Assembly: GCA_902471875.1 (NCBI GenBank)
Contig: CABRLN010000009.1
Span: forward strand, 1-64,000
Source: an uncultured Clostridium sp.
GTDB lineage: Bacteria; Bacillota; Clostridia; Oscillospirales; Acutalibacteraceae
DNA: 64,000 nt
Reading direction: 5' to 3'
Numbering within the stretch: the stretch's first letter is position 1; each line of letters starts with the position of its first letter. A model generated the notes under the pieces. That model saw nothing but the letters and a program-made list of their open reading frames with translations, had not been told where the DNA came from and did not search any database. Position numbers and translations under genes: made by a program. This document shows positions 18,054 through 28,100 of this stretch, one piece after another.

Positions 18054-19325
18054 TTATTTGCTTATAGAATTAACTATATTTTCTCCTGCCATTATACCGC
18101 TGCACCAAGCCCAATGCAAATTGTAGCCGCCGCACAGTCCGTCAATATCGACAAGTTCACCCACAATAAATAAATTTTTATATTTTTTACTTTCACATGA
18201 AGCAAAATCAATTTCTTCTGCCTTTACACCGCCTGCTGTAACCTGTGCATTTTCAAAACTGCTTGGTGACGAAGGGGTAAAACGCCAATTTTTTAATTTA
18301 TTTGCCAATGCATATATTTCTTTTTTTGTAATATCTGCAACCTTACGGTTAGAATTTATTCTACATTCCTTATAAAGTGCCTGCGCTACCCTTTTATGAA
18401 AAATACCGTCAAAAAAATTCGAAATTTGATAGTTTTTCATTTTTGATGCTCTTTTTAACAACATACTTATACACTGCTGTTGTGTATATTCAGTCATAAT
18501 GTCAAGCGACAATAAAACTGTGTCTGTATTTTTGCCTTTTACAGTATTCTCTGCAAAAAATTCGTTTACCATTCTTGAAAGCTGAAAAACACATATTCCG
18601 CTTAATGCATCATTCGCAAACTGAATTTCTCCCTTTTCGACTGCTATAATATTATTATCGGCTAATAAAGACACATTTCCCTTTATGCGTAATCCTTTTA
18701 AAAGTGACAAGCAGCTATTGCTGCAAGGAATATTTACCAATGATGGCATTATGGGACTTAAAGCGATTCCCATAGGTTTAAGCAGACTGTAGCCCGTACC
18801 GTTTGTACTTAATTTAGGGCTTGCCTTACCACCGCAGGCAACCACAACACCTTTTGCAAAAACTCTTAAATTTTTACAAAGCAAAGTATAACCGCTCTTT
18901 TCCGGTATTATTTTGTCAACTGTTGTACTACAATATTCACTAATACCCTTGGACAAAATAAAATTCCGCATGCAGTCAAGCACCGAAGCTGCATGATTAC
19001 TTAAGGGATAAACTCTGCCTTCACTGTCAGTGCGGACAAGCAAGCCTATTTCTTCAAAATAATCTGTAATATATTTACTGTTGTATTTACTGATTATTCT
19101 TTCTGCATCTTCTGCACCGCTGCCAAAATAAGCCTGTGCTGCTATATTGGTATTAGTTAGGTTACACCTGCCATTACCTGTTGCCATAAGCTTTTTGCCC
19201 GTACGCAGATGATGCTCAAAAATTACTGTTTTCAACTTTTTACCCGACCTTGCAACAGTGGCTGCCGCCATTAAACCTGAAGCACCGCCGCCAATTATTG
19301 CTATGTCACATTTTAAAAATTCCAT
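18054..19325 (-). CDS. HI0933/BaiN-family flavoprotein
   Basis: 423 aa from the ATG at 19325; a GTG at 19334 is open but has too little space to the SD. The Rossmann motif I-I-G-G-G-A-S-G-L-M-A-A is near the N terminus, then G-K-K-L-x-x-T-G-N-G-R-C-N-L-T-N, the family signature, and a C-terminal V-D-G-x-x-G-G-Y-N-L-H-W-A motif. This family (COG2081) includes BaiN, reported to reduce bile-acid intermediates, but most members have no known substrate. It precedes the COG2509 gene. Confidence 0.88.
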   Translation of the reverse strand: MEFLKCDIAIIGGGASGLMAAATVARSGKKLKTVIFEHHLRTGKKLMATGNGRCNLTNTNIAAQAYFGSGAEDAERIISKYNSKYITDYFEEIGLLVRTDSEGRVYPLSNHAASVLDCMRNFILSKGISEYCSTTVDKIIPEKSGYTLLCKNLRVFAKGVVVACGGKASPKLSTNGTGYSLLKPMGIALSPIMPSLVNIPCSNSCLSLLKGLRIKGNVSLLADNNIIAVEKGEIQFANDALSGICVFQLSRMVNEFFAENTVKGKNTDTVLLSLDIMTEYTQQQCISMLLKRASKMKNYQISNFFDGIFHKRVAQALYKECRINSNRKVADITKKEIYALANKLKNWRFTPSSPSSFENAQVTAGGVKAEEIDFASCESKKYKNLFIVGELVDIDGLCGGYNLHWAWCSGIMAGENIVNSISK

Positions 19326-19376
19326 ACTGCACACGCCTTTTAGTTAAACATCTGATTTATATTATTTTACACAATA

Positions 19377-19408
19377 ATACCCACTTTGACAAATGTCATT
19401 GTGGGTAT
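19377..19408 (-). terminator. Hairpin after the DUF368 gene
   Basis: ATACCCAC (19377-19384) and GTGGGTAT (19401-19408) with inner TGACA/TGTCA. The minus-strand tail TATTGTG is only weakly U-rich. Confidence 0.6.
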
Positions 19409-19446
19409 TGTAAATTTATTCTATAAAAAATAATAAATATAAAAAA

Positions 19447-20382
19447 TTACTTTTCTTTATTTTGGTCAAGCTTTATACTGTTTTTCTTTTCAATTACGCC
19501 CTTTAGCACCTGAAGCCCTATAATAATTGCACCACCAATAATAAAGAATAGAATGCTGAAAGTACCAACGCTTAAGGTTGGCAATGAAAAAGAGCCAAAA
19601 AAGGTCATTGCAGGCTGTGGTGTATCTAAGGTTTCCGGACCCTTTGTAATCGCAAACAAAGAACCCACCATTAATCCTATAATAAAGTACATTGTGGCAG
19701 AACGAGCTTTGTCAAGTGCAAGCTTTACCAATTTTATTACGGCAAGTACACCTACAACAACACCAAGAGCAAAAACAATTACTGTTGGTAAAACCTCCAT
19801 ATTAAGATGCAAAAGCTCTTTAACAGATGTAATAACTGTCATATAAACGCCCATAATAAGTAAAATTGTTGAACCAGAAATTCCCGGAAGAACCATTGCA
19901 GAAATTGCCAACATACCTGATAAAAACAAATAAGCATATGAACCAAAGTCCATACCCACAGAGGCACTGGTTTCTGCACCGCCGGCAGGGTTAAACAACG
20001 CAAGCAATATAACCAATACTGCACCCATAACAGCAAAAATTATATTATAATACTTACCTTTTAAGCATTCTTTTTCATCTCGGATAATAATTGGAATTGA
20101 GAAGATTATAAATCCTAAAAACAATGAGCTTATTACATATATGTTAGACTCAAAAACACTTGTTAAAATAAGTATAGCTAAAACCATACCTATTACCCAA
20201 CCTATGCCAAGCTTCACCAAAAATTTAAGTGCATCAATTTTTTCTTGTTTTTTTCCTGTGATAAGTGCATCAAGCGAAGAAATAAAGCGGTCATAAAAAC
20301 CAAGAATAAATGCTATTGAACCACCTGACACACCGGGCACACTGTCAGCAAGCGCCATTAAGAATCCACCTATACTGTACAT
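19447..20382 (-). CDS. DUF368 membrane protein (polyprenyl-phosphate transporter family)
   Basis: 311 aa from the ATG at 20382 with AAAGAGGT upstream; an in-frame ATG at 20424 lacks an SD. About 8-9 hydrophobic segments and the family motif A-D-S-V-P-G-V-S-G-G-S-I-A are near the N terminus, repeated in part as V-L-P-G-I-S-G-S-T in the second half (inverted-repeat fold). DUF368 proteins (PopT) have been identified as undecaprenyl-phosphate translocases that recycle the lipid carrier for wall synthesis. Single-gene unit here. Confidence 0.88.
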   Translation of the reverse strand: MYSIGGFLMALADSVPGVSGGSIAFILGFYDRFISSLDALITGKKQEKIDALKFLVKLGIGWVIGMVLAILILTSVFESNIYVISSLFLGFIIFSIPIIIRDEKECLKGKYYNIIFAVMGAVLVILLALFNPAGGAETSASVGMDFGSYAYLFLSGMLAISAMVLPGISGSTILLIMGVYMTVITSVKELLHLNMEVLPTVIVFALGVVVGVLAVIKLVKLALDKARSATMYFIIGLMVGSLFAITKGPETLDTPQPAMTFFGSFSLPTLSVGTFSILFFIIGGAIIIGLQVLKGVIEKKNSIKLDQNKEK

Positions 20383-20512
20383 AGAAACATACCTCTTTTC
20401 ATTTTCATTTACAAAATCCAGCATTTTTGCTAAAAGTTAACTTTATCATTATAGCTCATACGTAACATAAATAGCAATAGTTTTTACATACAATTTACAT
20501 ACAAATTTAATG

Positions 20513-20541
20513 TTGACACAAATTTATTTATAAACTAAAAT
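20513..20541 (+). promoter_or_regulatory. Promoter of the VanZ-like/MATE unit
   Basis: TTGACA (20513-20518), 17-nt spacer, TAAAAT (20536-20541). Confidence 0.8.
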
Positions 20542-20552
20542 AAATAATAGTG

Positions 20553-20587
20553 TGCTTATTTTATAAGCATGCCTTTTTATAAAAAGG
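20553..20587 (+). other. Two leader hairpins, the second covering the SD
   Basis: TGCTTAT/ATAAGCA (20553-20569) is followed by CCTTTTT/AAAAAGG (20572-20587). The right arm of the second contains the first part of the SD AAGGAG (20584-20589) of the VanZ-like gene, so folding would hide the ribosome-binding site. Confidence 0.45.
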
Positions 20588-20594
20588 AGTAATT

Positions 20595-21077
20595 ATGACC
20601 AAAATTATTAAATTAAACAAGCACAATATTTTAACTGTTTGCTGTACTGTTTTAACATTGGCGTTAGTTGCATTTATATGGCTGCATTCGTTAAAACCGG
20701 CAGATATTTCTACCCAAGAAAGCAATAATGTTTTATTTACAATGGAAAGCTTATTTGCCGGACTGAATATTAACGCCGAGCTTAGCAGTTTTGTTATACG
20801 CAAGGCGGCACATTTTTTAGAGTATACTGCACTTGGGTTTATGGTAACTGTTACTTTTTTCTCATATGCAAGCAAAATTAAATACTACATTTTTCATATA
20901 TTATTTATACTTTTGGCTGTACCTGTTATTGACGAAAGTGTACAATATCTTGCACCACAAAGAAGTCCTCAGGTTAATGACGTATTGCTTGATTTCACAG
21001 GATGTATCACCGGATTATTACTTGCACTTGCGGCCATTGCCGTGGTACGTGCTATTTTAAAGTTAAGAAAAAATTAA
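20595..21077 (+). CDS. VanZ-like membrane protein
   Basis: 160 aa with four hydrophobic segments. The order W-L-H-S, R-K-A-A-H-F-L-E-Y (near 70-78), D-E-x-x-Q and R-S-P-Q-V-N-D-V-x-x-D (near 120-132) is the VanZ family pattern. VanZ gives low-level teicoplanin resistance in enterococci, but most homologues have no assigned role. Followed after 25 nt by a MATE transporter in the same direction. Confidence 0.85.
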   Translation: MTKIIKLNKHNILTVCCTVLTLALVAFIWLHSLKPADISTQESNNVLFTMESLFAGLNINAELSSFVIRKAAHFLEYTALGFMVTVTFFSYASKIKYYIFHILFILLAVPVIDESVQYLAPQRSPQVNDVLLDFTGCITGLLLALAAIAVVRAILKLRKN

Positions 21078-21102
21078 AAAGAATTTGAAAGGACGGGATT
21101 AA

Positions 21103-22494
21103 GTGGATAATTTAAGAGAAAACAAAATGGGAACTGCCCCGCTGCTTAAGCTTATTATGTCAATGGCTTTGCCTGCAATGTTCTCGATGATTGTGCAGGC
21201 GTTGTACAACATTGTCGACAGTATATTTGTTGGGCAATACAGATATAATGGTGACACAAGCTTAGGACTGGCAGCAGTTTCACTTGCCTTTCCTCTGCAA
21301 ATGCTGTTAATTTCTATTGCAGTTGGTACAGGCGTTGGTATTAACTCGCTTGTTTCAAGAAAGCTTGGCGAAAAAAAGCAGGACGAGGCAAACAGTGCTG
21401 CAACACACGGTTTAATTTTAGGCTTTTGCAATTGGGTTTTAATGCTGATTTTAGGGTTGACGATTGTTTCGCCTTTTATTAACAGTTATACGGACAACCC
21501 TGTTATTGCACAAATGGGTACTGAATACCTTTCTATTGTAATGATTTTTTCGTTTGGCGTTTGCATTGAGGTCATTATTGAAAAGTCTTTACAGGCCACA
21601 GGCAATATGATATTTCCTATGATATTTATGCTGACAGGTGCTGTTACCAATATTATTCTTGACCCAATTTGTATATTCACCCTTAATATGGGAGTTAAAG
21701 GTGCGGCTGTTGCAACTGTAGCAGGACAAATTTTGTCGCTTATAGTTGCACTATGCGTTTTATTTGGCAGAAAACACGCAATACATATTTCGTTTAAAAA
21801 CTTTAAGCTTTCGGGTACAGTTATTAAAAATATTTACGCTGTCGCTATTCCTGCAATTATAATGCAGTCAATTACGTCCGTAATGCTTATTCTTGTAAAC
21901 AGTATATTCAACATAAAGTTTCCGGGAAAAGACGGTCAAGACGCTATAACAGTACTTGGTATTTACTTTAAGCTGCAGTCATTTATATTTATGCCTTGCT
22001 TTGGCTTAAATCAAGGATTGCTGCCTATAATGGGATACAACTATGGCGCTAGAAAGAAAAAACGTCTTACAGATACACTAAAATACGGCTGTATTATAGC
22101 AATAATTATTATGGCTGTAGGTACGGTACTATTCCTTTCTGTACCTGACCTTCTTATGAAAATGTTCAACGCCAGCGACAATATGATGAATTTGGGAGGT
22201 ACAGCGCTAAGAATTATTTGTATAAGTTTCATACCAGCGGCACTTGGTATTGTTTTTACTGCAATGTTTCAGGCAACAGGACATGGATTAAGAAGTATGT
22301 GTATTTCACTTTTAAGACAAATTGTAGTATTAGTTCCTGCTGCATATTTACTGGCAGATATTACACTGAATGCGGTTTGGTTTGCTTTTCCTATTGCAGA
22401 GGCGTTTTCGCTAATAATGGCTGTTGTATTCTTTATTACTCTTTATAAGAAAAAAATAAAGTATTTAGACAAACCTGATATTGTTAAATTTTAA
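21103..22494 (+). CDS. MATE-family efflux transporter
   Basis: 463 aa, twelve hydrophobic segments, typical MATE length. Start is GTG with AAAGGACGGG upstream. Conserved features include M-A-L-P-A-M near residue 20, V-D-S-I-F-V-G near 40 and the repeat-2 equivalent F-x-P-x-F-G-L-N-Q-G near 295. It probably exports cationic compounds using Na+ or H+. Likely co-transcribed with the VanZ-like gene; a terminator follows. Confidence 0.93.
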   Translation: MDNLRENKMGTAPLLKLIMSMALPAMFSMIVQALYNIVDSIFVGQYRYNGDTSLGLAAVSLAFPLQMLLISIAVGTGVGINSLVSRKLGEKKQDEANSAATHGLILGFCNWVLMLILGLTIVSPFINSYTDNPVIAQMGTEYLSIVMIFSFGVCIEVIIEKSLQATGNMIFPMIFMLTGAVTNIILDPICIFTLNMGVKGAAVATVAGQILSLIVALCVLFGRKHAIHISFKNFKLSGTVIKNIYAVAIPAIIMQSITSVMLILVNSIFNIKFPGKDGQDAITVLGIYFKLQSFIFMPCFGLNQGLLPIMGYNYGARKKKRLTDTLKYGCIIAIIIMAVGTVLFLSVPDLLMKMFNASDNMMNLGGTALRIICISFIPAALGIVFTAMFQATGHGLRSMCISLLRQIVVLVPAAYLLADITLNAVWFAFPIAEAFSLIMAVVFFITLYKKKIKYLDKPDIVKF

Positions 22495-22512
22495 TAAGCA
22501 ATATAACTTTTT

Positions 22513-22550
22513 AATGGCTGTCTCATCATTTTGAGGCAGCCATTTTTATT
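22513..22550 (+). terminator. Terminator of the MATE gene
   Basis: AATGGCTG (22513-22520) and CAGCCATT (22537-22544) with inner CTCA/TGAG, followed by TTTTAT. Confidence 0.85.
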
Positions 22551-22694
22551 TATTTTATAATTGTAATTTTATACTCCAAGCTAAATTAAAATAACGTAAG
22601 TTCTTCAGGATATTTTGCACTGTACTGCGTCATCCTTGTACATCACAAAATATGCTTAAAAATCTTTTCGTACATTCAAACTGAGATTATATTA

Positions 22695-23279
22695 TTAAAA
22701 GAAACAATGCTCAATAAGTATTTTGAAACCTATAAGTACTAACACAATGCCGCCAAAAAGACTTGAATGCTTTGAAAGTAAATAACCGAAAATCTTGCCC
22801 AGATAAACCCCTACAATGCTTATTACGAAGGTAAGCACGCCTATTGAAGTAACTGCAGCAAGCATTAACAACATAGTGTTTGCTCCTACTGCCGAAGGTA
22901 AAATTATACCTGTTGCCAATGCGTCAATACTTGTTGCAACAGCAAGCATTACTATGGTTTTTGTTGGCAAGCTTTCTCGTTTTCTTGGAATTTCATTTTC
23001 TTTTATCTCTTTAATATAATCGAATATCATTTTGCCACCTATAAAGATAAGTAAAATAAACGCTACCCAGTGGTCAACACCGGTTATAAAGTCTTCCCCC
23101 GCCTTACCAATAATCCACCCCACAACAGGCATACCAAACTGAAATATTCCAAAAAAGAATGCCAGTTTTAATGCATAAGGAAGTTTTAAATTTTGGGTTA
23201 AAGCACCATTAGACACTGACACAGCAAAAGCATCCATAGCCAAACCCAGTGCAATGCCAAAAATAGAAATATAATCCAC
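22695..23279 (-). CDS. mntP: Manganese efflux pump MntP
   Basis: 194 aa from a GTG at 23279 with GGAGGG 7 nt upstream; the open frame extends to 23342 but those residues do not fit the family. Six hydrophobic helices. The two conserved acidic motifs, A-M-D-A-F-A-V-S (near 16-23) and T-S-I-D-A-L-A-T-G (near 115), are those of MntP. I saw no yybP-ykoY-type riboswitch signature in the upstream gap 23280-23580, which is AT-rich and otherwise empty. Confidence 0.92.
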   Translation of the reverse strand: MDYISIFGIALGLAMDAFAVSVSNGALTQNLKLPYALKLAFFFGIFQFGMPVVGWIIGKAGEDFITGVDHWVAFILLIFIGGKMIFDYIKEIKENEIPRKRESLPTKTIVMLAVATSIDALATGIILPSAVGANTMLLMLAAVTSIGVLTFVISIVGVYLGKIFGYLLSKHSSLFGGIVLVLIGFKILIEHCFF

Positions 23280-23580
23280 ATTTATTCCCTCCGAATATTC
23301 ATATATAAAATATATTAAATTATCCGTAAACTTATGATACACAAGTGTTTATGAATAATTTTACAGTTTAAAATTATTACAAGGAATACAAATGATTATT
23401 TCCATCAATACATTATAAATATAGTTAAATTTTAGCAAAATACATAAGCAAACCATAAGCTGAAGTGCAAGATATCAATTATGTGTTTATCACCTTACAC
23501 TTTATAAAATTATTTATTATGCACTGTTTTTATTGATACTAACTTTAAAACTTTTTAGTTCGCCATCTTACTTAATAATA

Positions 23581-23618
23581 ACATCCCCTAACTCTCGATT
23601 AAGAGGGTTAGGGGATGT
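23581..23618 (-). terminator. Hairpin after the CBM21 gene
   Basis: Perfect 12-bp arms ACATCCCCTAAC (23581-23592) and GTTAGGGGATGT (23607-23618), 19 nt past the stop codon of the minus-strand gene. Confidence 0.75.
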
Positions 23619-23636
23619 TGTTTACAAAACAAGAGA

Positions 23637-24377
23637 TTATACCGTGTAATAATCACCAAAATTGTCATCAACATAAGTAATGCCGTTAACTGTATATGAT
23701 AGCTTGAATTTAAGGTTACTTGAACTTGTAGGAATTGTGTAGCTCCATTCTTGAACATAATTATTCGCATAAAAAGTTGTATAATACTGAGCATTTACTT
23801 CGTTAGTTGTTGCCCAGTTGTTGGTTGTATATATTACCTTAACCACCTTTGGATTTCCTAAATCCTTTAGCTGAAGCCAACCACGAACATTATCACCCGA
23901 TTTATATGCTGTACGACTTGCAATTCCACCTATACCGAAATCAAATCTGCCCGGATCGGAATATCCTGCATATACCGAATAATTTTGACCATTGTTATTG
24001 TCCCAATATGTCTGTCCATTTACTTCATATTTAATAGCAAATTCAACAGTTATTGTACCCCTGTAACTTGGCACCTTAGTTGGTGTTTCAAATTTCCAAG
24101 CCTCGTAATTTCCATGTGTAGGCTTGTAGTATTCAGCATCACAATCATCCCATTCTTTGCCGTCAAAAGAATAGTGGATTGTTACTTTTTTATCATAAGC
24201 AATATTTTCAACTTCAACATAGCCTATTGCACCTACTGCCAACCCGGTTTGTGGCGGTTTTGCATAAATTAATTTTACAGGATTTTCTGACACAGCGCCA
24301 ACTGACGGCACCATAGCAAATATACCTACTAATAAAGTTAACACAAGTGTTAACGCAAATATTTTTTTATGTTTCAT
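23637..24377 (-). CDS. Secreted protein with two CBM21-type starch-binding modules
   Basis: 246 aa; start ATG at 24377 has GGAGGT 7 nt before it (the open frame reaches 24392 through the SD). Signal peptide ~1-27 ends near V-G-A. Two modules follow (about 33-135 and 140-246), each with the CBM21/CBM53 pattern: aromatic-rich beta strands, K-V-x-x-x-Y-T/S and a terminal Y-x-V-N-G-x-x-Y-x-D-N-N/F-x-x-x-Y motif; the first reads Y-W-D-N-N-N-G-Q-N-Y. No catalytic domain, anchor or dockerin of its own. It probably binds alpha-glucan outside the cell. A damaged dockerin gene lies 21 nt upstream in the same direction. Confidence 0.8.
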   Translation of the reverse strand: MKHKKIFALTLVLTLLVGIFAMVPSVGAVSENPVKLIYAKPPQTGLAVGAIGYVEVENIAYDKKVTIHYSFDGKEWDDCDAEYYKPTHGNYEAWKFETPTKVPSYRGTITVEFAIKYEVNGQTYWDNNNGQNYSVYAGYSDPGRFDFGIGGIASRTAYKSGDNVRGWLQLKDLGNPKVVKVIYTTNNWATTNEVNAQYYTTFYANNYVQEWSYTIPTSSSNLKFKLSYTVNGITYVDDNFGDYYTV

Positions 24378-24398
24378 TTTATTTACCTCCAATAGATT

Positions 24399-24714
24399 TT
24401 AATACGCAAAATATTTTCCAGCTTCAAATTCATCAAAATATCCTGCTAAAAGTTTTTGTATATCTGTTACATCATCAATATCTATAACACCGTCAGCATT
24501 AACATCAGCAGCAATTTTTTGATACTTATCCAACTCTACAATTCCCGCCAGATACTGTTGCACGAGATTAGCATCTGCCATACTAAATAACCCCGTCAAC
24601 ATTTATATCACCATACAAACGTCTTGTAAGTGCACTGGCAACTACCACAGACACACTACTTACTGTTGCCACAATACATATTGCCGCAACGATTTTGTTA
24701 AACTTTGTCTTAAT
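24399..24714 (-). pseudogene. Signal peptide-dockerin gene with start-codon loss and +1 frameshift
   Basis: The minus-strand frame from 24714 reads (I)KTKFNKIVAA-..., a signal peptide, then Y-G-D-I-N-V-D-G-V-I and TAG at 24583-24585. Skipping one T restores S-M-A-D-A-N-L-V-Q-Q-Y-L-A-G and a second dockerin repeat D-V-N-A-D-G-V-I-D-I-D-D, ending at 24399. Together they make a complete two-repeat type I dockerin of ~104 aa with no other module. The codon at the expected start is ATT, 10 nt after AGGAG, where ATG would be expected. Two independent lesions suggest decay, though sequencing error or a programmed +1 shift remain possible. Confidence 0.7.
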
Positions 24715-24860
24715 TTCGAATCATCTCCTAGTATTTTTTACCTTAAGGTCATTTTTATTTTAACATATTATCGCGTTCTTGTGAAGCTTTATCACTGTTT
24801 TTGTAGAAAATTATAAAATTATGGGTTTAAATTTATATATAAGTACTATATTATTACAAC

Positions 24861-24904
24861 AAAAACCCCTCCAATCTGTAAACCTAAATAACAAATTGGG
24901 GGGG
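24861..24904 (-). terminator. Terminator of addBA
   Basis: CCCCTCCAAT (24866-24875) pairs with ATTGGGGGGG (24895-24904); the minus-strand transcript then reads TTTTTG. The rest of 24715-25102 holds nothing else I can name. Confidence 0.75.
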
Positions 24905-25102
24905 ATTTGTGTTTATTAGTTGAAAAAACAAAATTATTTTCTTAAAAAAGAGAATTACTTTTTTGCAACTATTTAATTTTATCATATCATAATGACCGCG
25001 CCAAGTAGTCTTAAAATTTTAACTACTGCATAACTCTGTCCTAAAATAGTACTTTTAGTACACCCTGCGTCTTTTATTACATTTTAGGATGCTTATGTGA
25101 AA

Positions 25103-28100
25103 TTATACTTCAATAAAATCATTAAGATAAAAAGAGTAAATTATACATTGTTTAACAGGCTTGTTTAATGTAGCTGACAAACCAATTTTATAAAGTTTTA
25201 GCTGAGTAGAATATCTGTCCTTTAGCTGCTGCATTGTTTTTGCATGGTCGGTTTTATAATCAATAATAACCAACTCTCCATTTTCTTCAAAAGCACAGTC
25301 AACAGCACCACGCAACAAATGCTCTTCATTACATTCTACATAACCTGTTATACTTGCATTTACCATAACCTCAAATTTAACCTCTTTATACTTTTTAGGT
25401 GAGTTAATAAACCTTTGCATAATTTCAGTGTTAAGACAGTCAGTAACATACTGCGGTTTAATGCTTTTGCCTTGTTTTTCAGACAGATATCCGTTTTTTA
25501 CAAGCCTTTCAATCTCAAGCTGCGGTGAAGTAAGTGCCGAAATTAGATTTGCATGTTCCATAAACATATGCATGGCTGTTCCTCTTTGTGAGGCAGTAAG
25601 GATATTTTTATCTTCAAAATCAAAGCTCTCCAGATATACTACTTTACTGTCAGAATGTGACAAAGATGACGGTGTAACAACACTTGGAATATCAACCGAC
25701 GACTGATATTCATATTGAGTATCAAAGCGTTTGTCAAGCTGTACAATATCAAGCAAAGGATGTGTACTATTTACAGACTGCTGAACAACATCTGTAGATA
25801 TTTTAATGCTGTCCTTTTGAACTGTTGCATTTGCTGGAGTATTTTCTTCTTGAGTATACTGATTTTCAATATCATTAATTTCAACAGTAATATCGTTATA
25901 CTTCATTCCTCTAAATTCGTTATTATATGCAATATTATCTTTAAATGAGTCTGAAGCATAGTTCCACAGCTTATTTTTATTTTGGCCCTTTTGCGGTTTC
26001 ATAAGCAATGTTGTACATATTATCCATTCAAGCATTGTATTGTGCTTAATAATTGTGTTTGATGAAATACCATTATACATAGCAATTTCTGTTGAAAGTC
26101 TGTTGACTATTTCAGGCAGATTGTTGTATGAACCAACTAAATGCAGCTGCTCTCTTGCACGTGTAAGTGCAACATAAAGCACACGCAGCTCTTCTGCCAC
26201 ACTGTCAGTTTTAAGCTTATTTACTATTGCGTTATAAGGAAAGCTTTTGTAAACTGCATTAGTATCGGTATCCTTCAATTGCAAGCCTATACCCAGCTCT
26301 CGGTCAAAATATATTTTGTCTTTGTAAGGCAAAGATGATTTACCGATATTTGCAATAATACAAATAGGAAATTCCAACCCCTTTGAATGATGCATTGTCA
26401 TAATACGCACTGCATTGCCGTCTGTGTTCGCCCCTGTTTGTGCATCAAGAACCGCACCTGTTTCCTGTGCACGGTCTATGTAGCGTATAAAGCTTGAAAC
26501 ACCTTTATTCTGCTCATTTTCAAAGCTTTTTGAATAGTTATATAACAAACGTAGGTTATTAAGTACAACCTCGCCATTGTCAAGGGCGGCAGCAAATTCG
26601 GTTATAGCTGTTTTTCTATAAATCAGGTTAATTAAATAATCAGTTGGATAATTTGCAGCAATTTCACGGTAGTATTCAATATCATCAATAAATTCTTTAA
26701 ACCGAGAGTTACTTTGACCTGCCGTTATAATATTTTTATATAAAAATAACTTTCTGTTAGTAGTACACCTTAGCTGTGCAATTTGTTGAGGCTCAAAACC
26801 AAACATTGGGCTTACCAAAACAGAATACAACGGAATATCCTGTAAAGGATTATCAATAACCTTTAATAAATCAATAACCATTTGTACCTCTTTGCAGTCC
26901 AACAATGAGGCTTTTGTTTCAGTTATAACGGGTATTCCTCTTTCTTCAAGATATTCTGTAAAAATTGTGGTGTCCTTTACGCTTCGCATTAAAATGGCTA
27001 TGTCCTTATACTCTGCTTTTTTACTAACGTCACCGTTGGTTACGTCGTATTTGCCTACTGTATTTTCTATAATTTCTGCAATACATTTTGCTTCGTTTAT
27101 ATCACGCTGTTCTTTATTTCGATGTGATAAATTATTAAGATGTAAATAAACATCGCAGTCATTTTCTCCAACATAACTTGCACCTGCTACCAAATAATCC
27201 TCAGGTGCATACACCAAATTGCCAAGCTCTTTTTTCATAAGATTGGCAAAAACAAAATTCACATAATCGGTAACACCAAAACGACTTCTGTAATTTTGCT
27301 TTAAAACAATATTAGTTGATGAAGTATTTTTACCTTTATTGCAGTTAATGCGACGATTAATAAAAATATCCGGCATAGCCTGACGAAAGCCGTAAATACT
27401 CTGCTTAACATCACCAACTACAAAAAGATTTTTATCATCATCACTTAAGATTTTAAAAATTAAGTCCTGAAGCTGATTTACATCTTGATATTCGTCAACA
27501 ATAACCTGTTTAAATGAGCCCGCAAGAGAACGTGCTTCGTCAGTTATGTTATAGCGTATGCTGCTTTGGGTATCATCAACTGCAAATTCTCCGTTTTTGT
27601 CCTCTTTGGCAAGTGTTAAAAGTGTAAAACGCTCAATGTCGGCAAAATCAAGAATATTCTTTTCTTTTTTTAATTGTGTGTATTTTTCGGTAAAATCATT
27701 AATAAATTCAAACAATACCTTGGTATTGTCTATTATATTATTAAGCTGTAATTTAAGCTGATTTTCTGTAAAGTCAAAGTCAGTGCGCAGTAATGAAATA
27801 ATCTTTTTAATTGCATCACGATTCTTTTTGTAGCTGTTGTTGATTTCTCTTCCCTGTTCACTAAGCCCCCTGAGTGAAACGGCTTTCTCAAAAAATGCTG
27901 ATGAATATGCTTGGGTAAACAATATATCTTGCAGTTGATTTAAATTTTTACAGGCTGTAAGCTTTTTTATATATTCCTTTTCAAAATTGTGCTGCTGTAA
28001 TTTGTCGGGATAATTATTAGTAATATCATCAATAGCATCAAGCTGAATAAACAACTCACAGTTGTTTTCCATCATTCCGGCAATATAATTAAGCTCACCC

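Noticed and set aside
23280..23580. yybP-ykoY manganese riboswitch before mntP
   Set aside because: No conserved L1/L3 consensus is visible in the AT-rich gap.
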